Positions 1 to 7,301 of a stretch of 30,222 bases of DNA are shown here, one piece after another (the stretch's first letter is position 1; the number at the start of each line of letters is the position of its first letter). The translations under genes were made by a program, and so were the position numbers. A model generated the notes under the pieces. That model was not told the origin of the DNA, did no database searches, and was given only the letters and a program-made list of their open reading frames with translations. This DNA is from CAINVV01 sp038323575. Lineage in GTDB: Bacteria > Bacteroidota > Bacteroidia > Bacteroidales > Prolixibacteraceae. The DNA lies in assembly GCA_038323575.1 (NCBI GenBank), contig JBBQHB010000065.1:1-30222 (forward strand), given 5' to 3'.

Positions 1-104
1 TACAAAATAATTACCAAGGCTTACCGGCTAAATTGATATCTGAGGGAATTAATCCCAAGATGCCATGGCTTTATGATTACAAATTAGATTTCAGGTTCAA
101 ATAA
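1..104 (+). CDS. 3' end of an unidentified CDS (partial)
   Basis: The frame beginning at base 3 is open from the window edge to a TAA at 102-104 and gives 33 residues ending PWLYDYKLDFRFK. Alternating aromatic and charged residues right before the stop resemble the last strand of an outer-membrane beta-barrel, but the piece is too short to name a family. It reads on the same strand as the barrel gene that follows 240 bases later. Confidence 0.5.
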   Translation, partial: QNNYQGLPAKLISEGINPKMPWLYDYKLDFRFK

Positions 105-344
105 AATTTACTAAAATGAATACCCCCGAAAAAATCGCTGATAAATCGGGACAGGCTATGAGGCCAGTGATTTATCTTAATAATGTTCGAATGAAAGCAA
201 AAATTACTTTTTTAGGAATCATTGGAGGTAGAAATGAGAATGAATTTAGGAATGTGTGTGGGTTAATGATGATAACAAAAGCAAAATCTAAATAAAGATA
301 AGCAAGATAAAATTTGAATAACATAAAAACGAGATACAAAAAAA

Positions 345-1055
345 ATGAAAAATAAAATTATTGTAGCGTCCCTGCTACTCTGCCTTTCAAATTTGGGATA
401 TTCTCAAAATTTATCTCTGGGATTGAAAATTGGCGGTAATGTATCAAAACTGGAGCATTATGAAATTAAAAACCTAAATTCATTCATTGATTATGTTGCG
501 GTCAATAATTTCAATTATGGATTGTTCATAAATTACTGCATCAAAAATAATTTTTCTTTCCAATCAGAAATTAATTATAAATCAAAGGGCTTTGAATATA
601 ATACGAAACAGGATTTAGTCGGTCTTGGCGCATCGGGGAAAGCCAATGTAGATTATATAGAGATTCCCTTATTAGTTAAATACTGTTACGGAAATAAGTT
701 TAAAGGCTTCATTAACACAGGAACATCAATTAATTTATTGATTGGCGGTGGCGAATATAATTATCACCGATACCATGACGCTATCCCCGCGTCTTATGAC
801 TATAGTAGAAATCTAAAATCAGATTTTAATAAAATGACAATTGGTATTGTTGGAAGTATCGGTTTAAGTTATTGTATTTCTCAGAATATTGATTTATTGG
901 CAGAATTCAGATATAGCTACGATTTATCAAATTCAGCCGATAATCATGCCTACGTTGATTCAAATACACAGGATGCGTGGTACTATAACAATTCTCGTTT
1001 TATCGATAAATCTGTCAACTTTGGTATAGCATATAAATTCGGTAAAAATAATTGA
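345..1055 (+). CDS. Outer-membrane beta-barrel protein, PorT-like
   Basis: This 236-residue protein has a typical signal peptide (residues 1 to about 20, hydrophobic core IIVASLLLCL, cleavage near YSQ). The mature part is made of alternating polar and hydrophobic stretches. The opening strand NLSLGLKIGGNVSKL and the closing strand VNFGIAYKFGKNN are what Bacteroidota proteins of the PorT/OMP_b-brl type show. Such proteins form small eight- to ten-stranded barrels in the outer membrane, and most have no known function. The ATG at 345 is chosen because the signal peptide starts there and the upstream 15 bases are A-rich, as is usual for translation starts in this phylum. The gene is visibly more AT-rich than the his genes downstream. 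It has no obvious partner, and the next gene is 82 bases away. Confidence 0.75.
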   Translation: MKNKIIVASLLLCLSNLGYSQNLSLGLKIGGNVSKLEHYEIKNLNSFIDYVAVNNFNYGLFINYCIKNNFSFQSEINYKSKGFEYNTKQDLVGLGASGKANVDYIEIPLLVKYCYGNKFKGFINTGTSINLLIGGGEYNYHRYHDAIPASYDYSRNLKSDFNKMTIGIVGSIGLSYCISQNIDLLAEFRYSYDLSNSADNHAYVDSNTQDAWYYNNSRFIDKSVNFGIAYKFGKNN

Positions 1056-1137
1056 TAGACATTAAATCCGGCTGGTGCCTTCATTCCCGCGCGATGCAAT
1101 CGCATGGGAGCTGGGGACTTCAAATAATTGAATTGAC

Positions 1138-1652
1138 ATGAAAAAATTATTATTTTGGTTTAAAATGTTAACTTTCCCATGCTTGCTGTTGATGAGTTCC
1201 TGTAGTGATAAAAATCTTTTTCAGGAAGTCAATGGATTGAATAATTTCGTTGGAAACATGCATATTTACATTGATATCTTGATTCGACCGGCGCAAACAT
1301 CGTACAAAACAACAGCCAGGTTGCGGTGTTTTATGAAAAAGACGGAATTGCCCAGTTCGTTCAACGGCCCAATCTCGACGTCCCATATGGGTATACTATT
1401 AAAAGTATGCGGATTATTTCTCCGAATAATCCCGACGAATTGTGCGTCGATTTTTTCCCCAGTGATTACCTGAACAACGAAAACTCATCCACGACTTACG
1501 TGAAACTCGGGAACAATTCAATGAACAATTTTCGTTGTCAATTCTACAACAAACCGGGAATGATCTATCTTTTGAAGGTCTGGCACAACGGAACACTTGT
1601 ATGTGACCAACAAACAGCTTCAACCCAACCGCTTATTAAAATTGTAAAATAG
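1138..1652 (+). pseudogene. Lipoprotein gene broken by a frameshift
   Basis: Reading starts at an ATG at 1138 with a lipoprotein signal peptide: a KKLLFWFK positive start, a hydrophobic core and the lipobox LMSSC with the lipid-accepting cysteine at residue 22. This frame loses sense after about residue 45. From 1275 a different frame opens and gives a well-ordered sequence (LDSTGANIVQNNSQVAVFYE onward) through to a TAA at 1650-1652. Joining the two needs one extra base between about 1275 and 1290, and the sum, 515+1 bases, makes exactly 172 codons. The restored product would be a 171-residue surface lipoprotein of unknown family, with a beta-rich C-terminal part. I cannot distinguish a real inactivating deletion from a sequencing error. 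Confidence 0.7.
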
Positions 1653-1712
1653 TTTGAAGCTGAAAAGCCGGGCAGGTTAAGGCAGACAGAAGAACACTTC
1701 ATCAGACCCTTA

Positions 1713-1752
1713 AAAAGGTGGCAGCTTACTTTTGGGGTAGCAGCCACCTTTT
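1713..1752. terminator. Bidirectional intrinsic terminator
   Basis: The arms AAAAGGTGGC (1713-1722) and GCCACCTTTT (1743-1752) are perfectly complementary. The stem continues inward with one A-A mismatch and a one-base bulge. A T-run follows the stem on both strands. It sits between a plus-strand gene ending at 1652 and a minus-strand gene ending at 1811, the right place for a terminator shared by converging genes. Confidence 0.85.
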
Positions 1753-1788
1753 GTTTGCATGCGTTCACTATGGTCTCCAAATCAGATC

Positions 1789-1813
1789 ATAACATCAGCA
1801 CATCCCCACATCA
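1789..1813. repeat. CAGCACAT-word repeat at a stop codon
   Basis: The words CATCAGCACAT and CCCCACATCA follow each other and run into the stop codon (TCA on the plus strand, 1811-1813) of the DUF1460 gene. The same ATCAGCACAT word occurs at the 3' end of hisC near 8530. Confidence 0.4.
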
Positions 1814-2662
1814 CTCTTCAGGTCTTGCGATCATAACGCCTGTGGTTTTTTTGCTTCTGGCCAGGTACTGCGCAAAGGGTTCACTGCTGACCACCACTTT
1901 CTGAATGGTGGAGGAGGCGTGAAGCAGGAAAACGCGTCCTTCCTTTTTGAGCAGGATGCCTACATGGGAAACATCAATACCGGGGATCGTGGTGGTAAGG
2001 GTAACGATGTCGCCATCCTTAACCTGGCCTTCGATGCTTTCAAAGCGGTCGGAAGGAATGTAAAAGAATTTTTGTGCAGAAACCTTATCCTCAATTGCTT
2101 TGATTAGCGCGGTTGTTGCTGGATCATTGATTAACTGCGGGTATTCCTTTGGATGGAGGCTCATGTAGTTAAGGGTTATTGTTAGTTCTTTTCCTCCCAT
2201 TGTGGCAGCCATCGACTGAACATTGTGCCTTTTTTCATTGTCAAGGATCCATTCGCTGAAATAGTGCAAACGGCTGGCATAGCCATCCATTTTTCCGCCC
2301 CTGTAACGGATATTTTCCAACTCTGAGCAAAATTGTTTGGTGTCAGGATGCCCGCTCTTTACAGTTCTTGCCAATGCAAGGCAATTTTCGGCAAAAGTGG
2401 TGCAGTCGAGCTGGTGAAGATTGACCACCAGTTTTTCCTCTTTGGATTTATCGAGGGTTTTGGCTACATAAGGAGTATTAAGGAAGTCCAGGCCGATTTT
2501 CAGCACCAGATCGCCTATTGGCAGAGCGCCATCCTTGGCGAATCGTTCCAACTTATTTTTTAAAATTGCCTGGTCCATTTTCGATATTTCCGGATCGGAT
2601 GCAAATGTTTGCCAGGCAATGGCTAAAGAAGCAATCAGTAAAAGAGTTATTTTTGATTTCAT
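1811..2662 (-). CDS. DUF1460 amidase-like exported protein
   Basis: The 283-residue product carries a signal peptide (MKSKITLLLIASLAIAWQTFA) followed by a DUF1460 domain. DUF1460 is an NlpC/P60-like fold that in Bacteroidota is annotated as an N-acetylmuramoyl-L-alanine amidase-like peptidoglycan hydrolase. The likely nucleophile is C87 in the motif LDCTTFAEN. H233 in VSHVGILL and H248 in LLHAS are the likely base and an accompanying histidine, and a GDIV strand precedes them as in NlpC/P60 enzymes. The start at 2662 is preferred over an in-frame ATG 12 codons upstream because the signal peptide begins there and the extension lies in a dispersed repeat. The protein should act in the periplasm on cell-wall peptides. 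It lies downstream of hisIE on the same strand, 165 bases away, and is probably a separate unit. Confidence 0.8.
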   Translation of the reverse strand: MKSKITLLLIASLAIAWQTFASDPEISKMDQAILKNKLERFAKDGALPIGDLVLKIGLDFLNTPYVAKTLDKSKEEKLVVNLHQLDCTTFAENCLALARTVKSGHPDTKQFCSELENIRYRGGKMDGYASRLHYFSEWILDNEKRHNVQSMAATMGGKELTITLNYMSLHPKEYPQLINDPATTALIKAIEDKVSAQKFFYIPSDRFESIEGQVKDGDIVTLTTTIPGIDVSHVGILLKKEGRVFLLHASSTIQKVVVSSEPFAQYLARSKKTTGVMIARPEE

Positions 2663-2684
2663 GATTTTTAAATTTGGATTTGTA

Positions 2685-2715
2685 ACCACAAAGGGCACAA
2701 AGGTTTACACTAAGG
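2685..2715. repeat. ACCACAAAGG-type dispersed repeat
   Basis: The sequence is a run of degenerate ACAAAGG words (ACCACAAAGG, GCACAAAGG, ACACTAAGG). It lies 22-53 bases upstream of the DUF1460 start. The same words form both arms of the long hairpin at 9598-9688. Confidence 0.6.
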
Positions 2716-2778
2716 TCGCAAAATAATAAGTTTTTAAGAAGTTATTTTCCGGTTTGCAGATTTTATATTTCCCTCCCT

Positions 2779-2822
2779 CGTTTCCCGTTTCTCCGTTTCT
2801 CCGTTTCTCCGTTTCCTGTTTC
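2779..2822. repeat. CGTTTCTC tandem octamer array
   Basis: The array contains three exact CGTTTCTC units (2786-2809) flanked by variants CGTTTCC, CGTTTCCT and GTTTC. It begins 6 bases past the stop codon of hisIE, so in the his transcript it would be a purine-rich GAGAAACG run at the 3' end. Confidence 0.75.
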
Positions 2823-2827
2823 TATAT

Positions 2828-3427
2828 TCACTTGTGCCTTTTTTTCAATTCAGTCGCCAGGTCGGAAATGGATAACCCTTTGTGTGAAAGCAGCACCATT
2901 AGGTGGTACAGCAGGTCGGAGGCTTCGTAGAGGAGTCGTTCGTCGTTGTTGGCCATGGCTTCGATGACAGTTTCAACGGCTTCTTCGCCAACTTTTTGGG
3001 CAATCTTTGCGGTTCCCGATTCAAAAAGCGAGGTGGTGTATGAGCCTTTGGGCAGCTCCTCCTTTCGTTTGGCGATGAAATCCTGCAGTGTCTTCAAAAA
3101 ATAGAAATTATCGGCAGCATTGGACTCATCCCAGCATGTATCTGCTCCCGTATGGCAAACCGGACCTACCGGGATCGCCTTAATCAGCAGGGAATCCTGA
3201 TCGCAGTCGGCCGAAACGGAGACGACATTCAGGAAGTTTCCCGATTCTTCACCCTTGGTCCAGAGGCGTTTCCGGGTACGGCTGTAAAAGGTAACCTGAC
3301 CAATCTGAACTGTTTTTTCATATGCCTCCCGGTTCATAAAACCCAGCATCAAAACTTTGTTTGAATGCTGGTCCTGGATGATTGCGGGAACCAAGCCACT
3401 CCCGTCTTTATTAAAATCGATATTCAT
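2828..3427 (-). CDS. hisIE: Bifunctional phosphoribosyl-AMP cyclohydrolase / phosphoribosyl-ATP pyrophosphatase
   Basis: The 199-residue protein joins the second and third enzymes of histidine synthesis in the cytoplasm. HisE removes pyrophosphate from phosphoribosyl-ATP and HisI opens the purine ring of phosphoribosyl-AMP. The HisI domain (about 1-105) shows RLWTKGEESGN (54-64), the metal-binding DCDQD (74-78) and the zinc ligands C91 and C98 in CHTGADTCW. The HisE domain (about 108-199) shows the helix motif KVGEEAVE (145-152), with E148/E149/E152 as metal ligands, and YEASDLLYHL (167-176). Length and domain order are normal. It is the last gene of the operon, 142 bases after hisF, and that gap is almost entirely short-word repeats. 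Confidence 0.97.
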   Translation of the reverse strand: MNIDFNKDGSGLVPAIIQDQHSNKVLMLGFMNREAYEKTVQIGQVTFYSRTRKRLWTKGEESGNFLNVVSVSADCDQDSLLIKAIPVGPVCHTGADTCWDESNAADNFYFLKTLQDFIAKRKEELPKGSYTTSLFESGTAKIAQKVGEEAVETVIEAMANNDERLLYEASDLLYHLMVLLSHKGLSISDLATELKKRHK

Positions 3428-3450
3428 TAATGTGCTATTGTAGTTATTGT

Positions 3451-3505
3451 AAAAGTGCCTAAAGTGAACTAAAGTGAACTAAAGTACTTACATTCTGATC
3501 AAAAT
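3451..3505. repeat. AAAGTGAACT-word dispersed repeat
   Basis: AAAAGTGCCT is followed by two exact AAAGTGAACT units and AAAGTACTTAC, with TGATCA just beyond. The reverse complement matches 15066-15123 almost base for base, and its first 20 bases recur exactly at 12050-12069. Confidence 0.8.
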
Positions 3506-3513
3506 TATCTAAT

Positions 3514-3550
3514 CTCTCAACTCTCATGTCTCATGTCTCATAACTCATAA
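3514..3550. repeat. CTCATGT/CTCATAA-word array
   Basis: Short words (CTCTCAA, CTCTCATGT, CTCATGT, CTCATAA, CTCATAA) are stacked head to tail. They lie 20 bases beyond the hisF stop codon. The same words occur in the opposite orientation at 8427-8484 between hisC and hisB. Confidence 0.7.
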
Positions 3551-3569
3551 ATTAAGGTATGCCTCGTCT

Positions 3570-4322
3570 CTACCGGACCTCAATTCCATTGGTGCGAAGA
3601 TACTGCTTTAAATCCGGAATGGCGATCTCGCCGAAATGGAAAATGCTGGCTGCCAGTCCGGCATCGGCTTTGCCAAATTTGAAAAGTTCGGCGAAATGCT
3701 CCATGGTGCCGGCTCCGCCGGAAGCGATCAGCGGGATGGTGAGCAATCCGGAAAGATGGGCCAGCGCTTCATTGGCAAACCCTTTCTTGGTGCCGTCGTG
3801 GTTCATCGAGGTAAAAAGGATTTCCCCCGCGCCCCTGTTTTCTGCCTCTTTGGCCCATGAGAAGAGCTCTTTCCCGGTAGGGATACGTCCTCCGTGCATA
3901 GTAGCTTCCCAGTGGTTGTTTTCTTCCCTGGCATCGATGGCCACTACGACAAACTGACTGCCGAAATGGAGAGCCAGATCATCGATCAGTTTTGGATTTT
4001 TGATCGCAGAAGAGTTGATGGAGATTTTGTCGGCTCCTGCGGCCAGGAGTGCATCCGCATCTTTGATCTCGCTGATACCGCCTCCGACCGTGAAAGGAAT
4101 ATTGAGGTTGGCTGCGATGCGTTTGACCAGTTCCACAAAGGTTTTGCGTCCTTCGTGGGTAGCTGTAATATCGAGAAAGACCAATTCATCGGCCCCCTGT
4201 TCGGAATAGGTTTTCCCCAACTCGACAGGATCGCCGACTTCGCGGATATTGACGAAATTGATTCCTTTGACGGTCTGGCCGTTGCGAATGTCGAGACAGG
4301 GAATGATGCGTTTACTCAGCAT
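3570..4322 (-). CDS. hisF: Imidazole glycerol phosphate synthase, cyclase subunit
   Basis: HisF is a 250-residue beta/alpha barrel. It takes ammonia delivered by HisH and turns PRFAR into imidazole glycerol phosphate plus AICAR. Both catalytic aspartates are present at the standard positions: D11 in IPCLDIRNG and D130 in VAIDAREE. The two phosphate-binding loops are recognisable at FTVGGGI (77-83) and IASGGAG (199-205), and the FTSMNHDGTKKG strand lies at 170-181. The start follows hisA after 14 bases, consistent with one transcript. Length and sequence are ordinary. Confidence 0.98.
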   Translation of the reverse strand: MLSKRIIPCLDIRNGQTVKGINFVNIREVGDPVELGKTYSEQGADELVFLDITATHEGRKTFVELVKRIAANLNIPFTVGGGISEIKDADALLAAGADKISINSSAIKNPKLIDDLALHFGSQFVVVAIDAREENNHWEATMHGGRIPTGKELFSWAKEAENRGAGEILFTSMNHDGTKKGFANEALAHLSGLLTIPLIASGGAGTMEHFAELFKFGKADAGLAASIFHFGEIAIPDLKQYLRTNGIEVR

Positions 4323-4336
4323 GCTTTGAAAGATTG

Positions 4337-5071
4337 CTAATATTTGACTGTGTTTAAATTGCGGATTTCTTCCATCGAAATTTTTCCTTCGTAGATGGCT
4401 TTGCCGATGATAACGGCAGGTACACCGATCTTTTCCAAATCCATTATATCTTGTCCAGAACCTACTCCGCCACTGGCAATCAGATAGATATCAGGATTCA
4501 TTAGCATGATTTTCTTGTACAGCTCAATCGCTGGACCAGTTAGCATTCCGTCCCGGCTGATGTCGGTGCTGATTACTTTGTCGATTCCTTTTCCCTTCCA
4601 GCCTGAGATAAAATCGAAGATATCGAGCCCGCTGTCTTCTGTCCATCCGGCAACTGCGATCTTTCTGTCTGAAACATCTGCGCCAAGGATAATCCGCTCA
4701 GGACCGAAATCTTCGATCCAGCTTATCATTGTTTCGGGTGATTTGACAGCAATGCTTCCGCCGGTAATCATGGCTGCCCCTGCTTCGAAGGCGATCTCAA
4801 GGTCTTTGTCGCTTTTTAGTCCGCCGCCAAAATCGATGATCAGGCTGGTATTGGAAGCGATCCGCTCCAGTACTTTGTAATTGACGATATGGTGTGCCTT
4901 TGCGCCGTCGAGATCCACAAGATGTAACCGCTGGATGCCGACGGCTTCAAACATTTTGGCGACTTCAAGCGGATCTTCGTTGTAGATGGTTTTGCGGTGG
5001 TAGTCGCCCTGGCTTAGCCGAACACATTTGCCGTCGATAATATCTATGGCAGGTATAATTTCAATGCTCAT
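4337..5071 (-). CDS. hisA: ProFAR isomerase
   Basis: HisA is a 244-residue beta/alpha barrel that performs the Amadori isomerisation of ProFAR to PRFAR, the fourth step of the pathway. The catalytic pair is visible as D10 in IPAIDIIDGKCVRL and D132 in LGADVSDRK. FGGGLKS (81-87) and ASGGVGSG near residue 200 are the phosphate loops, and STDISRDGMLTGP (168-180) is the family's strand-loop signature. It starts 2 bases after the hisH stop codon, so the two are probably translationally coupled. Confidence 0.98.
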   Translation of the reverse strand: MSIEIIPAIDIIDGKCVRLSQGDYHRKTIYNEDPLEVAKMFEAVGIQRLHLVDLDGAKAHHIVNYKVLERIASNTSLIIDFGGGLKSDKDLEIAFEAGAAMITGGSIAVKSPETMISWIEDFGPERIILGADVSDRKIAVAGWTEDSGLDIFDFISGWKGKGIDKVISTDISRDGMLTGPAIELYKKIMLMNPDIYLIASGGVGSGQDIMDLEKIGVPAVIIGKAIYEGKISMEEIRNLNTVKY

Positions 5072-5073
5072 TT

Positions 5074-5679
5074 TCAGATTTTAAGATGGAGAAAGTTCTC
5101 CAGGATTTTCGCCCCGACAGATCCGCTTTTTTCGGGATGGAACTGTACGGCATAGAAGTTGTTTTTTTGAAGGGCTGCGCTGAAAGGCTCCGGATAACTG
5201 CAGATTGCAGCTGTATCGGCCCCTGTGGTTGCGTAATAGGAGTGTACAAAGTAACAGTATTCACCCTCTAAAGACGGATTGAACAGATTGCTTTTCAATC
5301 CGGTGATGGTGTTCCAGCCCATGTGGGGAATCTTCATGGATGGAAGAATATCCTGTTTCAGTTCGAATCGCCTGACTGTCTCCTCAAAAATGCCGAGACA
5401 TTCAACATCATTCTCCTCAGAATGACGGCACATCAGCTGCAGTCCGAGGCAAATACCAAGGACCGGCTGTTTAAGGTCGATAATGAGCCGGTCAAGCTTA
5501 TGCTTCCTAAGGTAGGCCATAGTAGTGGAGGCTTCGCCGACGCCGGGAAAGATGACCCGGTCGGCTGCACGGATTTCATCCTGGTCCGCTGTAACAGAGG
5601 CTTCCACGCCCAGCCGTTTCAGAGCATAATCCACAGACTGGATGTTTCCGGCGTTGTATTTGATGATGGCGACTTTCAT
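5074..5679 (-). CDS. hisH: Imidazole glycerol phosphate synthase, glutaminase subunit
   Basis: HisH is a 201-residue class I glutamine amidotransferase that makes ammonia for HisF. The triad is complete: nucleophile C77 in GICLGLQLM, H181 and E183 in VQFHPEKSG. The N-terminal YNAGNIQSV and the oxyanion-strand PGVGEA (45-50) are typical. The ATG overlaps the TGA of the upstream redoxin gene as ATGA (5676-5679), a coupled start, and places the redoxin in the same transcript. Confidence 0.97.
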   Translation of the reverse strand: MKVAIIKYNAGNIQSVDYALKRLGVEASVTADQDEIRAADRVIFPGVGEASTTMAYLRKHKLDRLIIDLKQPVLGICLGLQLMCRHSEENDVECLGIFEETVRRFELKQDILPSMKIPHMGWNTITGLKSNLFNPSLEGEYCYFVHSYYATTGADTAAICSYPEPFSAALQKNNFYAVQFHPEKSGSVGAKILENFLHLKI

Positions 5680-6224
5680 TTTAACAAAAATTCAATGACT
5701 TTCACCATTTCAGCAAATTCATCTTCTTTGTAAAGCCTTGTCAGATAGACAATTTTTCCGGTTTTGTCGAGGATCACATTGCGGGTAACACCTGCTTTTT
5801 TCTCTGCAAAAAGGCCGAATATTTTACCGCCGGGATCCAGGGCCAACGGGTAAGTCACCTTGATGTCTTCCTGGAATTTTTTGACTTTATCAACCGGTTC
5901 ATCCAGATCTACCCCAATCAGTACAAAATTTTTATTGTTCTTCTGCTTCTGCCAGATATCTTTTTCGATAAAAGGCATCTCTTTCCGGCAGACAATGCAC
6001 CAGCTCGCCGTAAACTGCAGCATGACCACCCTGCCTTTGAAGTCGGTTGTGGAGATTGCTTTGCCGTTGACCAAAGATGTTGAAAATGCCGGTACCTGGT
6101 CGCCAATTTTAACCACAAAACCGTAGTCTGCAGGGATCTCCTTAACCGGGATTTGGGCGTAAACAGACAGGACCACAAAAAGAAATGAAACGGAGAAGAT
6201 TGAACGTAGAATAAAATTTTTCAT
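5676..6224 (-). CDS. Exported thioredoxin-fold protein (TlpA/redoxin type)
   Basis: The 182-residue product has a signal peptide (1 to about 23, ending SVYAQ) and a thioredoxin fold of the AhpC-TSA/TlpA class. The redox motif is WCIVC (C76, C79) in the strand VVMLQFTASW. The position after the second CxxC helix, where TlpA proteins carry a cis-proline, reads GVTRNVILDKTGKIVY, with threonine instead of proline and an arginine next, closer to peroxiredoxins. It should act in the periplasm as a disulfide reductase or a thiol peroxidase-like enzyme. The start at 6224 is preferred over one 10 codons upstream because it opens the signal peptide. It is placed between purU and hisH and overlaps hisH by 4 bases. 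No role in histidine synthesis is known for such a protein. Confidence 0.8.
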   Translation of the reverse strand: MKNFILRSIFSVSFLFVVLSVYAQIPVKEIPADYGFVVKIGDQVPAFSTSLVNGKAISTTDFKGRVVMLQFTASWCIVCRKEMPFIEKDIWQKQKNNKNFVLIGVDLDEPVDKVKKFQEDIKVTYPLALDPGGKIFGLFAEKKAGVTRNVILDKTGKIVYLTRLYKEDEFAEMVKVIEFLLK

Positions 6225-6246
6225 ATGATTTTCTTGTGTATTACTC

Positions 6247-6306
6247 AACCACAAATTTCACAAATTGACACAGATAAAAACTGACCAACCACAGATTTCA
6301 CAAACT
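6247..6306. repeat. ACCACAGATTTCACAAATT dispersed repeat, two units
   Basis: Two copies of AACCACA[A/G]ATTTCACAAA start at 6247 and 6287. The second runs into the purU stop codon (6305-6307). The first continues with TTGACACAGAT, as do the copies at 14937-15005. Confidence 0.75.
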
Positions 6307-7195
6307 AATTGAAGATGATCGTCCGGTTGTTAAAGACCAGGATTTTACGCTGGAGGTGTTTGTAGACGGCTTCGCTTAACACGATTTTCTCGAGGTCGCG
6401 GCCCTTGCGAACCAGGCTTTCGATGCTGTCGACATGCGAAATCCGCACCACATCCTGTGCGATGATCGGACCGGCATCGAGTTCGGCAGTCACATAATGG
6501 CTGGTTGCCCCGATGATTTTCACACCGCGCTCATGCGCCGCATGGTAGGGTTTTGCTCCTGCAAATGCGGGTAAAAAGGAGTGGTGGATATTGATAATCT
6601 GATTCGGGAACTGTGATACAAATTTGTCGCTCAGCACCTGCATATACCGGCCAAGCACGATCAGATCTATATTTTTTTCTTTCAGCAGGGCAACCTCTTT
6701 TTCCTCCTGCTCCTCTTTGTTGATGCTATTCTTTGGAAAACAGAAGAATTCAATTCCGAAGCGGTCGGCAACAGGTTTCAAATCATTATGGTTGCTGACG
6801 ATCAGCGGAATATCTACAATCCATTCACCGGCCATGTTGCGGGCAAGGATGTCGAAAAGACAATGAGACATTTTAGATACAAAAAGGGCCATACGCGGGC
6901 GCTCGGCTGAAAAATGGAGGGTAAAGCGGAGGTTGTACCTTTTGGCAATCAGTGTTTCAAAGTAATCTGCAATCTTCTCTTTCGGGATAGCGAAAAATTC
7001 AAGCTCCCACTCAGCCCGCATGAAAAAAATGGATTCTGCCCGATCTACATTTTGATCCAGGTAAATGATGTTTCCGTTGTTTTCGTTCAAAAACTGTGTC
7101 ACGGCAGCCAGTATGCCCTGCTGATCAGGACAATGGATCAGCAGGATCGCAGTTTCTTTGTTTGAGGTTGAAGTCATATGTTTAACGTTGTTCAT
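6305..7195 (-). CDS. purU: Formyltetrahydrofolate deformylase
   Basis: PurU hydrolyses 10-formyl-tetrahydrofolate to formate and tetrahydrofolate in the cytoplasm. The 296-residue protein has an N-terminal ACT domain (about 15-92, starting ILLIHCPDQQGILAAVTQFL) and a formyltransferase-fold domain (about 100-290). The hydrolase residues are N202 and H204 in INIHHSFLPAF and D240 in AELDAGPIIAQD, with GAKPYHAAHERGVKIIGAT between them. Either the ATG at 7195 or the one at 7177 could be the start, because the first six residues are not conserved. Its place between hisB and the redoxin gene is unusual. A possible link is the folate pool: AICAR made by HisHF is formylated from the same cofactor. Confidence 0.95.
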   Translation of the reverse strand: MNNVKHMTSTSNKETAILLIHCPDQQGILAAVTQFLNENNGNIIYLDQNVDRAESIFFMRAEWELEFFAIPKEKIADYFETLIAKRYNLRFTLHFSAERPRMALFVSKMSHCLFDILARNMAGEWIVDIPLIVSNHNDLKPVADRFGIEFFCFPKNSINKEEQEEKEVALLKEKNIDLIVLGRYMQVLSDKFVSQFPNQIINIHHSFLPAFAGAKPYHAAHERGVKIIGATSHYVTAELDAGPIIAQDVVRISHVDSIESLVRKGRDLEKIVLSEAVYKHLQRKILVFNNRTIIFN

Positions 7196-7220
7196 TGTAT
7201 CGAAATTCTACTTTTCAGTT

Positions 7221-7290
7221 GTTTCGGGTTTCAGGTTTCGGGTTCGCACACCAAGTCTTTTCTCCGTTTCACCGTTTCACCGTTTCTCCG
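7221..7290. repeat. GTTTCGGG and CGTTTCACC/CGTTTCTCC word arrays
   Basis: The first part (7221-7244) repeats GTTTCGGG with one GTTTCAG variant. The second part (7262-7290) repeats CCGTTTCAC and CCGTTTCTC. The block lies between the purU start and the hisB stop, beginning 11 bases beyond that stop. Its second half is the same family as 2779-2822. Confidence 0.7.
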
Positions 7291-7301
7291 TCCTCCCTCT
7301 T

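Noticed and set aside
140..176. Inverted repeat GATAAATC/GATTTATC in the gap before the outer-membrane barrel gene
   Set aside because: The arms are short and AT-rich, the loop is 21 bases, and no T-run follows, so it is not supported as a terminator or operator. I see nothing else definite in 105-344.
1090..1112. Hairpin CCCGCGCGAT-GCA-ATCGCATGGG after the barrel gene
   Set aside because: The stem is imperfect outside GCGAT/ATCGC and no T-run follows, so it does not qualify as an intrinsic terminator.
2779..2822. CRISPR-like array
   Set aside because: The units are 8 bases with no spacers, so it is a tandem word repeat. No cas genes are present in the window.
3894..4340. Long plus-strand reading frame of 148 codons opposite hisF
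   Set aside because: It is the antisense of a fully conserved hisF gene and shows no family motif. The same applies to the other plus-strand frames opposite the his, norB, copA and tam genes.
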